Shown here: positions 1-10,440 of the stretch, piece after piece | How positions within the stretch are numbered: position 1 is the stretch's first letter | Layout: each line of letters begins with the position of its first letter | Source: Podospora comata | Lineage: Eukaryota > Ascomycota > Sordariomycetes > Sordariales > Podosporaceae | NCBI GenBank assembly: GCA_017354895.1 | Contig: CP071495.1 | Coordinates: forward strand, 1,161,001-1,225,000 | Reading direction: 5' to 3' | DNA: 64,000 nucleotides | Translations under genes and position numbers: made by a program | Notes under the pieces: generated by a model | The model's database searches: none | What the model saw: the letters and a program-made list of their open reading frames with translations, nothing else | What the model was told of the DNA's origin: nothing

Positions 1-1412
1 GCTGTACAGTGACAACAAAATGATGTAGATGTGTGGCTGTGCTCAAAGGTTCAAGAGATTACCGTAGATAGTTATGTAGATTTTTCGTTGGTCCAGAAGG
101 AAAAAAAAACGATCAGACAAGAACACAGCACTAGCCTCAACCTTTTTATGTCGTCAGCATTTTGCTACCTCAACCACTCTTTTCACCCGTCGTCGTCAGA
201 CGATAACTTCGAGACAAGCCGGCTTTTTCGAGAAGCTCAGAATATCTCCCCGGACGTCATTATCGTCCCTTCTTTACGTCACGAAACCTAGGGGACTTCT
301 CCTGCATTCACAAACTCCCACTCGCGCAAGAAGCAAACTGACAGCCCCCCTTTTCCTTGTCCCCCAACACCCCCCAACACCTGCCGTCCCACCCACCTAC
401 CTATGCCCCCGGGATGACTTCCATCCCCTCACCTCCCCCCACCTCCCCGCCCTCCGAGAGGCCAACAACTCCAAAAGCTGCGCGTCATACCAGCCACACA
501 TTCCAAAATCCTGCCTGTGGCACTAAGTCTGCGTAACAAATCGACAGATCGGTGGCTTGCTTCAAACCTGTCGGAGGTAAAGTGTGGCGAGTGCCCTCCA
601 TCATTGGGCGGGGAAATCTTGATCAGGAAGGTGGGCTTGTCATTGGGATTGGACAATGAACAAGCGAAACCGTTGAACTGGTGGGAAAAAAACTCAAGAT
701 TGGACAGCAATGTGTCAAGAAAGTTGGATGTTATGTGTCACAGACACTCACAGTGTGCGTGTAAGAGGTGTGGCTGGATCAAAGAGTGGCTTGCCGTGTT
801 TACGAAGCGGCAAGTAGCGTCAACTGTGGCGAGGGAGATACGCGGGCTGAGGTAAAGGAGTGGCCGTAGTGGCTGGTGTGTATTTTTCTCTGCCCACCCC
901 CCTTGCTACATGGATATGGATCCTAGTGCAGTTGGGTGGTGAGTGGTGAATAACATGTGGGACTGACTGGCCAGGGCCAGCTACTCAGTTTCCTTCTAGG
1001 GCTGGCCTCCCGAAAAGCTGGGGGTGTGTGGGATGAAGCGAAAAACGTTGGATGTTCCGTTTGGCATCCCGGAACCGGACTGGAAACTTGCCGGGGTTCG
1101 AGATCTTCGAGTCCCCTCTTCTCACTCAAGAAACCGAATTTTAGGGCCTCAGCTTCCTTCTCACCCCTCCCCACGTGCATAACGGCTCACTAGCTGCTTG
1201 TCATGGAACTTTCTGAAAGAAAATTACTTGCTACCTTCGCTATTGTGCGACGAGCTCGCTTCTTTCCGGACCCTTCCCGCGGGTCTTGCAATCGTATAAC
1301 CAAACATAAGTTTGGCACCATAACCCCGGAATTTGATCACCATCATTTCTTTCATTACATCATCCCAAGTGCATATACCAACGCCTCTGACGGCAAGACT
1401 GATCCCCATCCA
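1..1412. other. Gene-free stretch at the window edge
   Basis: I see no convincing gene. Open frames here are short and overlap each other on both strands without domain character. A C-rich tract lies around 340-440. It is probably the downstream flank of the minus-strand gene that ends at 1413, plus intergenic DNA. Confidence 0.5.
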
Positions 1413-2486
1413 TCAAGAAAACGAGATGTTAGGCTTGATCTGCTGACTACCAAACACGGTAGGAATCCGAATGGTAAGTTGAATCCCTTCCTTTGTTGAC
1501 TTCACGTCCAGGAAGATATCGGACGGGCTGTCACTGGGGTTCTCCTTTCTCCAAGATTCCGCGTTCTGTCTTCTCTCTTCCTCCGTTCGTCTGGGTTGTC
1601 TCGGCTGGTCCGGCTCCTGCTCCTGCTCTTTTGCCTGAGACTGCTTCTGCTGCTCTCTCTTGGGAGATTTTGGCGGTGGTGACGGATGCTCTTCTTGCTC
1701 GTCTGCCACACCATCCTCCTGACCTCCCTCTTTGTCTTCCTTCTCAGACTTTTTCCCCTGCTTCTTTTTCCTCACTGATGACGGCCCAGCCTCTGCTTGC
1801 TGCTGAATGCGCTCTCGAAGTTCCTGTTGCTCTTTCTCCTTGCGGTGAAGCGGGTTGTTGTTGTCAAGGAACTTCCCCACGACAGTCCCAGACGCATCCA
1901 GAATATTGCCCAGGTGGTCAACCATCAAGGAAGCATTGGCCTTTCGCATCATGTCCAGTAAGCTGCGAGGTTGGGACTCGGTCCGTGGTGAATGTGGGCT
2001 CGTGCTGGGTTTCCTTTCGATCTCAATGTCGGCGACATAACCCAAAAGTTCCCCGTTGTCTCCCAGTATGTCGCCGTCCCTGTTGGAGACTTTGCGCCCA
2101 ATAATCTCGGGGAGGTCACCGCCGGCACGGGCGAGCACCTGCCCCGTCTGATCGTCTACAATGTCCCCATACTCATCAACTGTCTTGCCCATCAGAATAG
2201 ACCCCACATAAGGCGGCAATTTTGGTCGCTCAGGTGATAAGGAGATTCCAGGGGAAACCTCTGGAATGCTGCCAATCTTGGGAATAGGGGCAACATATGC
2301 TGGGCTCCTACTTTTCGTTCTGTCTGGGAGATTCCTCTTTTCCTGTGTCTCTGGCTCCGGCTGGTCGGTAATGTCCTCAACTTCGATGTCGCTCTCGTCT
2401 TCATGCCCAACCTCCACAATGTCATCCTGTGACTGCCGGCGAGACCTTGGCAGTTGAGATGCCTGAGTGAATTGTTTGGATGTCAT
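1413..2486 (-). CDS. DUF3659-like repeat protein, charged and disordered
   Basis: This is a 357-residue protein of unknown function, intronless as read. Three short repeats of the D-x-x-G-x-I-x-D-x-x-G type are visible at about residues 104-120 (DEYGDIVDDQTGQVL), 135-151 (NRDGDILGDNGELLG) and 190-206 (DHLGNILDASGTVVG). They resemble the DUF3659 repeat found in fungal proteins that are often labelled LEA-like. The N-terminus is acidic. Residues about 215-320 form a low-complexity K/E/Q-rich stretch, probably helical or disordered. The end turns hydrophobic and strand-like (IFLDVKSTKEGIQLTIRIP). I start at ATG 2486 (MTSKQF); an in-frame ATG 13 codons upstream lies in sequence that looks like leader. 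There is no signal peptide or membrane segment. The family call rests on motif resemblance only. Confidence 0.75.
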   Translation of the reverse strand: MTSKQFTQASQLPRSRRQSQDDIVEVGHEDESDIEVEDITDQPEPETQEKRNLPDRTKSRSPAYVAPIPKIGSIPEVSPGISLSPERPKLPPYVGSILMGKTVDEYGDIVDDQTGQVLARAGGDLPEIIGRKVSNRDGDILGDNGELLGYVADIEIERKPSTSPHSPRTESQPRSLLDMMRKANASLMVDHLGNILDASGTVVGKFLDNNNPLHRKEKEQQELRERIQQQAEAGPSSVRKKKQGKKSEKEDKEGGQEDGVADEQEEHPSPPPKSPKREQQKQSQAKEQEQEPDQPRQPRRTEEERRQNAESWRKENPSDSPSDIFLDVKSTKEGIQLTIRIPTVFGSQQIKPNISFS

Positions 2487-4386
2487 GATTCTTGTGGTGA
2501 TGATCAACCTAGGTGGAATCTGCAAATCTGCAGTTGGGAGTTGCTAGTATCCGATCGGACTCCAGTCTCCGCAGAGAAATGCAAAGGGTCTTGGGGCTGA
2601 AAGCCTGAAACACCAGTTTAGGCCGGTTCCAGAGCATTCGACTGGTCGACGTGCGTGAAGGCTGTTGGGTGTGTGTTGAGGGCGTGAAGCAGAAAAGGAG
2701 GGGGTGAGTGACGTCATCGGACCAGGGTTGAATCTTGCGAGCTTCGAGGCTGCAAGGGTCTCGACTCAACCCTGGCAGAGTCGAGACCAACATGGAGCTG
2801 GGTTGGGTGACACGAGTGAGAAGACGCGGTGTTAGCCGATTGCACCTCTTCGCTTGCTAAGCTTATTAGGATAGCCTATGCACATCGTCAGGTTGGCAGT
2901 TAAATTGCGAGTCTTTGCCCAAGACAAAGCAGAACATTGTGCTGGGCTTTTGATGTCCAGTGAGGTGGTTTTTCGTGCTGGGATGTGGCTGCATATCGGG
3001 GGCTTGGCATTGTCCCGAGGATCAGTTAGTGAACCGTTGAGATCAGTGCTGATGAAAGCGTTGAACTGCCTGGTTAGCTTCGGACCAGAATATCTCAAGC
3101 CCTGTCACTGGACGGATCAGAATTCTAGTGTTCTTCGAAATCGAGCGAGACTGAGACATTCGAGCAGAACAATAGACGGGCCGAGCTGAAACATCATCAA
3201 CGGACTGGAGAACTGCAGCCGCCATACGATTCGTCGGCCGGTGCTTGTTGAAAACCGGTTTCTGCACCACTGCCTGCTCTGAAGCAAGCGAGGCAAGGCA
3301 TGGAAGCGAGGTCAACAAGGTGCTGGCTCCTTTGGCATGCAGCTTTATGCGTCGTTAGCGGTTGATAAATCGTGGTTTTCCTGGAGATCATGAACGGATA
3401 ACCAGCATATATCGGTCTTAGCCATGTCGAACCCCGTATGATGCTACAATAACATCACGGCCGAGGCCGAGTCGGGCCGCCTGGGAGGTGACTCGAGATC
3501 TCGGAAGGCCAGCAAGTCTGACGGCTGCGCCGTGGTAGAGTTGCAGTCGTTCCTGGTGCCGGCATAACAACGATATTATTGCTGAGGATGACCTGTGCCG
3601 CATGGAGTTGTAACAACAGGCCATTACACGGAGGACATTATATGTCTGAGTCGAACCTCAGTCCGTCCATATATCGTAGAAGCGGTATGATAGGTAACTC
3701 GGGGAAAATGCAGAAGTGGCCGTCGTGCGTCATGACCTTGAGCGATCCCGAAACGCGCCACCGAGGTACAGCAGCTGCATGCTAAGGTAGGGGTGGTCGA
3801 AGATCCGACAGCAGGCCGTTGTCAGGCAATTGTTCTTCATTGGAATTCCGATTCTTCGTTGTCCGGACGTTGTAAAATGGCCTCAACAGATATCATGATT
3901 GTCATCAACGAAAGAAAATCTTGAGGTTGTTTTACAGCAGAGGTACAATTCGTGACGCAGCGGTTGATGCACTGTAAATTGTTTTCTCCCAGGTTCCTGG
4001 CATCCCGCTGCATGACAGCTGCGAGCGCCCGCTGGAAAAGCACGGGTCAACTGTGGCACAGTGGAACCTGCCCGCTGAAATCGATTCAGGCCCCTGTGTA
4101 ACGTACCATTAAGCACTGGCCATGCTATCGGCGCCATACTAGGCAAAAGCTTCGCCAAACTTCACACAGAGACAAAATACAGCAAAATAGAACAACAACC
4201 ACAACAGTGTCCCGAAGCATATCTAATATAATTATTAGGATAAAGATAGTATACAAAAGACCAAATACCAGAAAAAAATCCATCATTAACAAAACAACTA
4301 CTCCAATCGCCGCCTCACCCAGCCCTGAAATGCACACGAGATGAGAAAAAGCTCACGAGAGCTTGGAACCGGAAAGTTTAGTTGCT
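2487..4386. other. Gene-free stretch
   Basis: This lies between the start of the DUF3659-like gene and the last exon of the shared-tail gene, both on the minus strand. Only short overlapping open frames are present. A perfect 5-bp stem with a TTCGA-type loop occurs near 3645-3662 but does not extend into a tRNA cloverleaf. 4160-4320 is AT-rich and probably 3' flank of the next gene. Confidence 0.5.
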
Positions 4387-5156
4387 TCAGTTCCTAAGGA
4401 ATTAGCCCCATGTCTCTCTGTCTTGCAGTTGACGTGTAACAGTGTGCTATCAAGCGGAGGCGCATCATCCACCATCATGGTCATCTCATCGAGCATCTGT
4501 CTACGCAAACAGCCTGCTGATCGTCCTCCACATGGGAGGGCGTGTCTTGCTTATGTCTCTCTACATGGACCTTTAGCCTTAGGTAAGAAACATGACGGAA
4601 AGAGAGATGAAGTAAACAAGAAGGCGATGCATCCGACCCTCGAAGCTAACCAAATCGCAGTGGCCGTGGTTGTCGCGTGCGCCGTTCACTTGATCAGGAG
4701 GAGGGGAAGGAGAGGGGAAGGAGAGGGGAAGGGGAAAGGGTAAGAATAGGGATGGGTAAAATGAAGATAAAAGAAAAGGGTAACTTACAAGAGAGCAAGC
4801 TCAAGATCGCCATGGATCTTTGCCTTGAGAGTAATCTCAATGTCGAGGTTGAGGTCAAGACGAAGCCTCAAAGTGTCGCTCTTGCCGCCGCCACCACCGC
4901 CTTGTTGGTTGACGGCGCCGCCAGCTACACCACCTAGCACACCAGTTGCGCCGTTGACAAGGCCGCCTGCTGTTTGTCCGACGCTGTCGAGGGCAAGGCT
5001 GTCAAGGGGACCACCGCCGCCCTGCTGTTGCTGGCGCTTTCCGCGTCTCCGTGGGGGAGGAGCATAGTCCTCAGACTCCTCACCCTCAGACTCGTAGACC
5101 TGGGGCTTTGGCTGGCGCTTGGGCTTCTTGGTCTCTGAGCCGCTTCGGGAAGACAT
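4387..5156 (-). CDS. Small shared-tail protein A (disordered body, conserved C-terminal tail)
   Basis: I do not recognise a named function. The protein has 124 residues if spliced. It starts MSSRSGSETKKPK, then has an acidic S/E stretch, a QQQQ-GGGG linker, and a small-residue segment (VNGATGVLGGVAGGAV, about 65-82) that could be membrane-active or aggregation-prone. It ends in a 30-residue tail of alternating hydrophobic and charged residues (LRLRLDLNL, then IEI, LKA, IHGDL, LALL). The same tail closes the gene at 7473-8543. Exon 1 is 5156-4789. A clear donor (GTAAGT) begins at 4788, inside the last Leu codon. The best acceptor is TTAG at 4397-4394, behind a CTAAT branch site, giving a 7-nt last exon that encodes Asn and the stop. 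Without splicing, the TAA inside the donor ends the frame after LALL, so both forms give nearly the same protein. Confidence 0.7.
4696..4740. repeat. Polypurine tandem repeat in the intron of shared-tail gene A
   Basis: An 11-bp unit of the form GGGGAAGGAGA is repeated about three times and runs into further purines, giving about 45 bases with no pyrimidine. It lies near the 5' end of the long terminal intron, so the transcript reads it as a pyrimidine tract. Confidence 0.8.
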
Positions 5157-5911
5157 TGTGGGTGTTTGTTGTGGTGGGAGTAGCCGTGAGGTGTTGTGGG
5201 AAGAGATGGGTTCAGGGTCTTGCTGATCAGGTTACTTTCTAGAGAAGTTGAACGATGAGATGCATCTTAAGGGTCCTAGGGACTCCGAGATGGGCACTTA
5301 TAAACGGCAGACATCTCCAGAGCCCTTTGTGTCCAAAACAGGATTCTATCGGACGGATGAGCAATGAAGTCATCGGCCTCGACAGGAGGAGCCCTCATTC
5401 TGACGAGTCCAGCAGAAAATCTCCGACACCAGGCCCTACACCAGGCCCTACACCACAGCCGCTACAGCACACCACGGCTAGCCGACGGCCTTACACCATA
5501 AGGTACAGTAGTCACTCAGCACAAAGTATGACTGTCTCTGTCCAATGATCACGGGGGGTAGCACCATGCTCGTGTTCTAGGCAAGCGAGGATGGATCAAC
5601 ACAAAATGGGGGTGTGTTAATCTAGCCCCTGTTTAGCTGCATAAAGAGAAAAGCTCACTAAAATTACAGCGCCGAGAACGCCAACCCCCCTGATGCACTG
5701 TGCAGCACTCAACACCCGAGGCCAATGACACCCCAAGGGACACCCCCCCAGGGCACATCATCCCGGCCCACATGAAACATGCATTCACACCTCACCCACA
5801 AACACCATCATCCAACAAGACAAGTCCAGCTTCACATGATCCTCCCCCCGCGATCGCTCATGTCAACGTCACTCTCACGCACACACCCCCTCCCCATCCT
5901 CCACGTTTCGC
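5157..5911. other. Gene-free stretch, promoter side of shared-tail gene A
   Basis: This contains the upstream region of the 4387-5156 gene and the downstream flank of the 5912-6694 gene, both on the minus strand. A 12-bp unit (CACCAGGCCCTA) occurs twice in tandem at 5427-5455. No gene is supported. Confidence 0.5.
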
Positions 5912-6694
5912 CTACCCATTCGCGCCCTTGACATAGCGGCTCTCCATTCCCAACTGCAGCTGCCGGCGAAGCAACACAGGGACCCATTGGCGCGAACGGT
6001 GTCTGTTCAACACGCCCCCTTCCGGCCATAGCTCCTCTTTGTCCCCCTCCGTTTCGCTCTCATCCTCACTCTCGCCCTCGTCCTCGCTTTCACTCACATC
6101 CTCCTCCGAAAAACACCCATCGCGATCCAAAGCGATGGCCCATTTCTTGTTTTCCATCTGAACCGCCACAAAGCGGGCCGCGTCACCTTCCAGCGTCAGC
6201 CACTTCTCATCACTGGTCCAGAACCATGGCCCGATGGTGTGTCCCAGCGTAGCCTGCCGCCCTCCGTGGCGCACCAAGTTGGTGTCTTTATCGACATAGA
6301 TCCAGTTCAGCATGGGCGGGTCGTCGGCGATGGTGCTCACCATGCCCAAGTGCTGCTCCTCGGACGGGTATGGGAAGTAGTACCCAAAGAACTTGTGGCC
6401 AGGCACAGGAAAGGACGGGTGGTCGATCCACAACTACCAAAGAGAATGTCAGCCGAACGGAATTTCTTCCGGTTTGTTGATGTCATCTGGGTTTTCCCAA
6501 ACAAGACTCACCATGCCGTTCTTCAAAACGCACCAACACTCGACCGGGCCATCCTCGTCGAGAGAAACGGTGACCGTCATACGGAACTTGGCCTTCTCTT
6601 TTGCCGCTTCATTGGCCTTCTTCTGCGCGCTCAGGGCTTCGCAGACCCCTATCGTCGTGGGAATCCCCGCTATGACAAGCAAGCCCACGACCAT
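5912..6694 (-). CDS. Conserved fungal protein of unknown function
   Basis: This is a two-exon gene of 234 residues. Exon 1 (6694-6512) starts MVVGLLVIAGIPTTIGVCEA, a hydrophobic N-terminus that could be an anchor, and runs to CWCVLKNGM. A 78-bp intron (6511-6434, GTGAGT...GGTAG) joins it in phase to LWIDHPSFPVPGHKFFGYYF. The core contains PYPSEEQHLGMVSTI, DDPPMLNWIYVD and GHTIGPWFW. I recognise this block as a widespread uncharacterised ascomycete family with a Trp-rich middle. The C-terminal third is acidic (SEEDVSESEDEGESEDE) and ends R/Q-rich. No catalytic motif is visible. It sits between the two shared-tail genes and is divergent from the plus-strand one, with 778 bp between their starts. 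Gene structure is fairly certain; function is unknown. Confidence 0.85.
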
Positions 6695-7472
6695 CGTCTC
6701 GGTAGTCGATATTCGTCGTATTGGGTGCTTAGGAGGAGGGTAGCAATGGCGCCAGAGTATCCGAGTCTGTGTGATGTCGTCTGGTGTGATTCAGTCTCAT
6801 TCAAACAACATCTCATACTCGTCAGCTTCATCTTCCCGGTGGAAGGTTGAACACAGCTTCGTCATATAGTTCCAAGACCCTACTACCCACCGTCTCTCCG
6901 GCCGGCCGTTAGTACGGACGGGGCTGTTCTTGCGTTCACCCCCTCTCCTCTTCTTGGCGGGACAATGCCATCCTATGCAACCGAAGTTGGCTAATCCCGG
7001 TACCCTGAAAAGCTTGTTTCCTCAACCTCCCATTACTGCAGCGGCTAAACAGCCCTCATGCAGCATTGACGTCACAGGCCTCGAAACGATGCCCTCCAGG
7101 TTGCAAGCCATCATGCCTTTTTTTGCGCACCCAAAGAAACTTGTTCGGCCCACCCCCCTATGTCGTCACCCGGCACCAGATTCACGAAGCCGTGGTCTGG
7201 TGAGAAGCCGAAGAGCCCCAAAATCATGATTTTTGGTCGTTTCCCGAAGCTATGATGCATAAGGGGTCTCACTGGACCCTTGGTCGATCCTTGGAACGGC
7301 CTTGGTTCAAAGAATCTCTTTAAACCTCATCACCACTACTAGGCACCACAAGTGATACCTACTCTTCCCGTCCAAACTTTGCAGCTAGCTTTTTGTTTTG
7401 TCCCAGCGTGATCCCAGCATCTATCTCCACCAGAAGCAACACATTGACCTAAAAGAAAACCAGCCTGTCGCC
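6695..7472. promoter_or_regulatory. Divergent intergenic region
   Basis: These 778 bp separate the starts of the 5912-6694 gene (minus) and shared-tail gene B (plus), so they must hold both promoters. This is inferred from layout. A pyrimidine-rich leader precedes 7473. I do not recognise specific operators. Confidence 0.5.
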
Positions 7473-8543
7473 ATGTCGTCGGTAAGTTCTTTCTCTGCTC
7501 ACTCACCATGCCATCTCAGAGAATGAAGAATCGTAACAAGAAAAAGCAGACTCCAAAGCCCAACGAGGAGTTCCCCAAGAAGGAGGATGAGACCAAGACC
7601 GGGCAGCCCGAGGCTAGCAACCTGCCTCAGACCTCCACAGTTGGTGACAACAAGCCCGAGGACAACAAGCCCACGGAAGCTGGCCGTGCTGAGACCGACA
7701 AGCCACCTGGAGACAAGCCCCTCGACAATGAAGACTATGAAGAGGAGAACCCAGATGAGGAGAACGCGGGAGTTCTAGGTGACGACTACCAAGAAGACGA
7801 GGACCAGGAAGGCGAAGAGCCATACGACGAGGAGGGAGCAGAGGAAGAGGAGCAGGCTTACGACGACGAAGAGCAAGATGATGAGGACGCTGCCTCTGAA
7901 GAAGAGGAGGAAGAAGAAGAGGAGGAAGTCATCCCTCCACCCCAACCCCAGCGACAAAAGAGCAACACCACCAAGAAGGGCAAGCCCGCCTCCGTCGTCG
8001 ACGACCGCAGCAGCACACCCTCTTCCTCCCAGCCTCCCACCCCCAAGGACGATGAGAAGCCCCAGCCTAAGTGGATGCGCGACCAAAAGAAGAAGAAGCA
8101 ACGACAGGCCGAGTCTGATGTCGACAACAGACAGGTCGACCGCCCTCGCCGCAGGGGGAAGAACGAGCCATCTTACCGTGAGCAGCAACAGGCGCTGTAC
8201 CGTCAGCAGCAGCAGCAGCAAATGATGATGCAGCAGCAGCAGCAGCAGGGCGGTGGTGATGGTGGCGGCAAGAACCCATTGAGGCTCAGACTAGACCTCA
8301 ATCTGGAGATTGAGATTGAGCTCAAGGCGCATATCCATGGTGATTTGACGCTTGCTTTGCTGTATGTTTACCTTTCTTTTCATCTTTTCTACCCTTCTTC
8401 TTTTGTGGCTTCCCCTGATTCATGGTCCTGGCTTTGTGTCATCATCGCGCATTGGCTTAGTGGCTTCCGCGTGAGCGATACCATGCCGACCAACTCTTCT
8501 AACACTTTCTCTCTTCTACTATCACGGATGAACAAGGCAATGA
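7473..8543 (+). CDS. Shared-tail protein B (acidic, polyQ, conserved C-terminal tail)
   Basis: Function is unknown. The body is Lys/Pro-rich, then strongly acidic (runs of E and D, about residues 75-140), then basic, then a Gln/Met-rich run at about 8200-8247. It ends in a tail that matches protein A almost residue for residue (LRLRLDLNL, IEIELKA, IHGDL, LALL). I propose three exons. A 9-nt first exon (ATG TCG TCG, 7473-7481) is joined by a 38-nt intron to 7520, giving MSSR as in protein A. The main exon is 7520-8361. A GTATGT donor at 8362 lies inside the last Leu codon, as in gene A. The best acceptor is AAG at 8534-8536, behind CTAAC and a pyrimidine tract, giving Gln-stop at 8543. An alternative acceptor at 8667 gives Asp-Gly-stop at 8677. 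If the 38-nt intron is not real, ATG 7508 is the start. Confidence 0.75.
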
Positions 8544-9828
8544 AGGCTCATACACACCGATTTTCTCGGGGATTTTGTCACAGCAATTAGGGCTATTCAG
8601 TTTCACGTCATCAAGAGAAAAGAGAGCAAGATCGGCTAACCACGACGGCGCGTTGCTATCACTACAGGGACGGATAAATTGCACTTTTCTTCTTTCCATG
8701 ATCAGGCGTTGGGAGGTGCAATACCTATGTTGTCAAGGGCTGATGTAATATGCAGATGATGGGGGTAGAAAAGGAGATTGTCTTGAGTTTTGTCTACCGA
8801 GGTCTAGACCTAGCGTTTCCTTTGTCTTATCTTGTGTGGCTTTAAACTGTATTGTAATTTTGTGTTAGTATGTACTCTATTTATGTTGTAATATGTCTTG
8901 CGCTCTATCTGTCCACAGCTCTGTGGTTGTTATTTTTGCCCTACAGGGGGGTTGGGTTGGTGAAGAGTAGGTAGCCAAGAGCTGCTGAAGGTAGAGTGGT
9001 CGTCGGCAACCCGCATCAAGCTATGGCCACCGCTACCGAGCGTTTGGGTGTCTTTGTTCCTCGACCAGCGGGAGGTTAGACAAACAAAGATTGTTTAATA
9101 TCCAGTAGATTGCCGAACCCCAGTTGTTCCGGGCTGTCGGGTCCAGTGCCAAGTCGCGAACATTGACAAGGGAAGGAAGTCGATGGTGACTTTGTGTAAC
9201 GCTGCCATCAAACGTGCAACTATATCGAACTGCGTATATTGTAGACGTAAACCATGAGAATACCCATTGTCAGCAGGCAAAATCTCCACTCGTGTCAGCT
9301 TGGTGCATATGAGGTGTCATGGTTGCCGGCTGCCTTCTTTGCAGCGCGCGCTGCTGCAGTGGAATGGAGATGGAGGCCTTTCGGCGCTCCGCAGCCTTGG
9401 GATGGTGATAGCTTCACTCCGCTTCCAAGGCCGGCTCTCTTTTGCTCGAATTCGTCTGATCAGTAGGTCGAGTTGCTGTTTCCCGTTTGACACCGAAACT
9501 GCGGTATCTAACACCTGGCGCAGTCTCAGTGCACACTGGCAAGCACGTTCCGTCATCTTCATCGGATTGCATTCTCTTCTCATACCTGAAGGACACGGTG
9601 GTGTCCCATTTCTGCGAGTGACATTTGCCAACGTGGCCAAGAGGCCATCCCTTTTGGTTGAGCTTCGCCGTGCCAGTTTTTCCCTGCTGCAACAGAGCTG
9701 CCACGTGTATCTCGATTCTCGAGCCACTTCGCGCTTCTTCCGCTCCGACCTTCTCACTGCACGCTCACGAAGAGCTCTACCACTCGCTGTCAATTTTACG
9801 TTCCCGATTCCCTCATACTCTTGCAACA
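8544..9828. other. Gene-free stretch
   Basis: This is the 3' flank of shared-tail gene B (T/G-rich around 8830-8940) and the upstream flank of the zinc-finger fragment. Open frames on both strands around 9270-9850 overlap and have no domain character. Confidence 0.5.
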
Positions 9829-10440
9829 ATGCCCACCTCTCCGCAGGCCGATAGCACCGAGCCCGAGACCACTACGATCACCGACCCGGCCGAGCCACCA
9901 AGCTGCATTGCCTACGAAAGCACCACGAGGAGAGTATGGACTTGCATCCAGTGCGGCTTCAACTTCTGCGATAATTGCTGGGGAAAGGAACGTCCTCACA
10001 AGCCCCGCGTCATGGGCATCGGCGGCCGTCCCCACGAAAAGGTCAGTCTTGGGTGTGGCCAAGCGCCTCGAATATATCTTCCGCAACAAGGAGGTTGAGG
10101 ATCTAGACGGAGCGTTTGCCATAGATGCGAAGAACAAGTGGTTCGGCATAGATCAGGGTAGCGATGGGTTGACGTTCAACTACACAGATCGCCTGACCGA
10201 CATCAGCATACTGGAGAGTAACGACCACAATGCCGCTGATCGCTTCCCACATCTGGTTTCATTTGTTGGCAAGACCGGTACGTCCTCATTATCAGAGACA
10301 GTATGGATCGAGCTACCTACTGATACTTGATCCTAAATACCCATCTAGGCGCGGTTAAAACTGCTTGTGAAGGGTGTGGGCTAGACAGACAGTTCGATGG
10401 TATATTTGCATGGGAGAGCATTTGGTTATCAGTGCCTTGA
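9829..10440 (+). pseudogene. Broken N-terminal copy of a zinc finger-GTPase-patatin gene
   Basis: ATG 9829 opens a frame with a Cys/His-rich zinc module (WTCIQCGFNFCDNCW, then HKP). It matches the one at 18610-18700 (WTCVQCGHYTFCDDYW). After RPHEK (10041) the frame breaks: 13 bases rather than 12 separate it from VAKRLEYIFRNK, a +1 shift. The following stretch (WFGIDQGSDG, RFPHLVSFVGKTG) parallels the second copy up to the nucleotide-binding loop. A normal 71-bp intron (10278-10348) is still present, but behind it the P-loop reads GAVKTA instead of the GxGKST type. The frame stops near 10438, and no RING or patatin part follows. It is a truncated paralogue, not a working gene. Confidence 0.7.

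Noticed and set aside
3640-3670. Possible tRNA T-arm on the minus strand
   Set aside because: Only a 5-bp stem with a TTCGA loop is present; no acceptor stem, anticodon arm or D arm fits around it.
6239-6850. 203-codon plus-strand frame
   Set aside because: Antisense to the conserved two-exon protein at 5912-6694 and crosses its intron without regard to it.
7775-8225. 148-codon frames on both strands inside shared-tail gene B
   Set aside because: They are out-of-frame reads of acidic and Gln-rich codon repeats.
9267-9854. 195-codon plus-strand frame and its minus-strand mirror
   Set aside because: Overlaps the zinc-finger fragment in a different frame; the real start with family motifs is ATG 9829.
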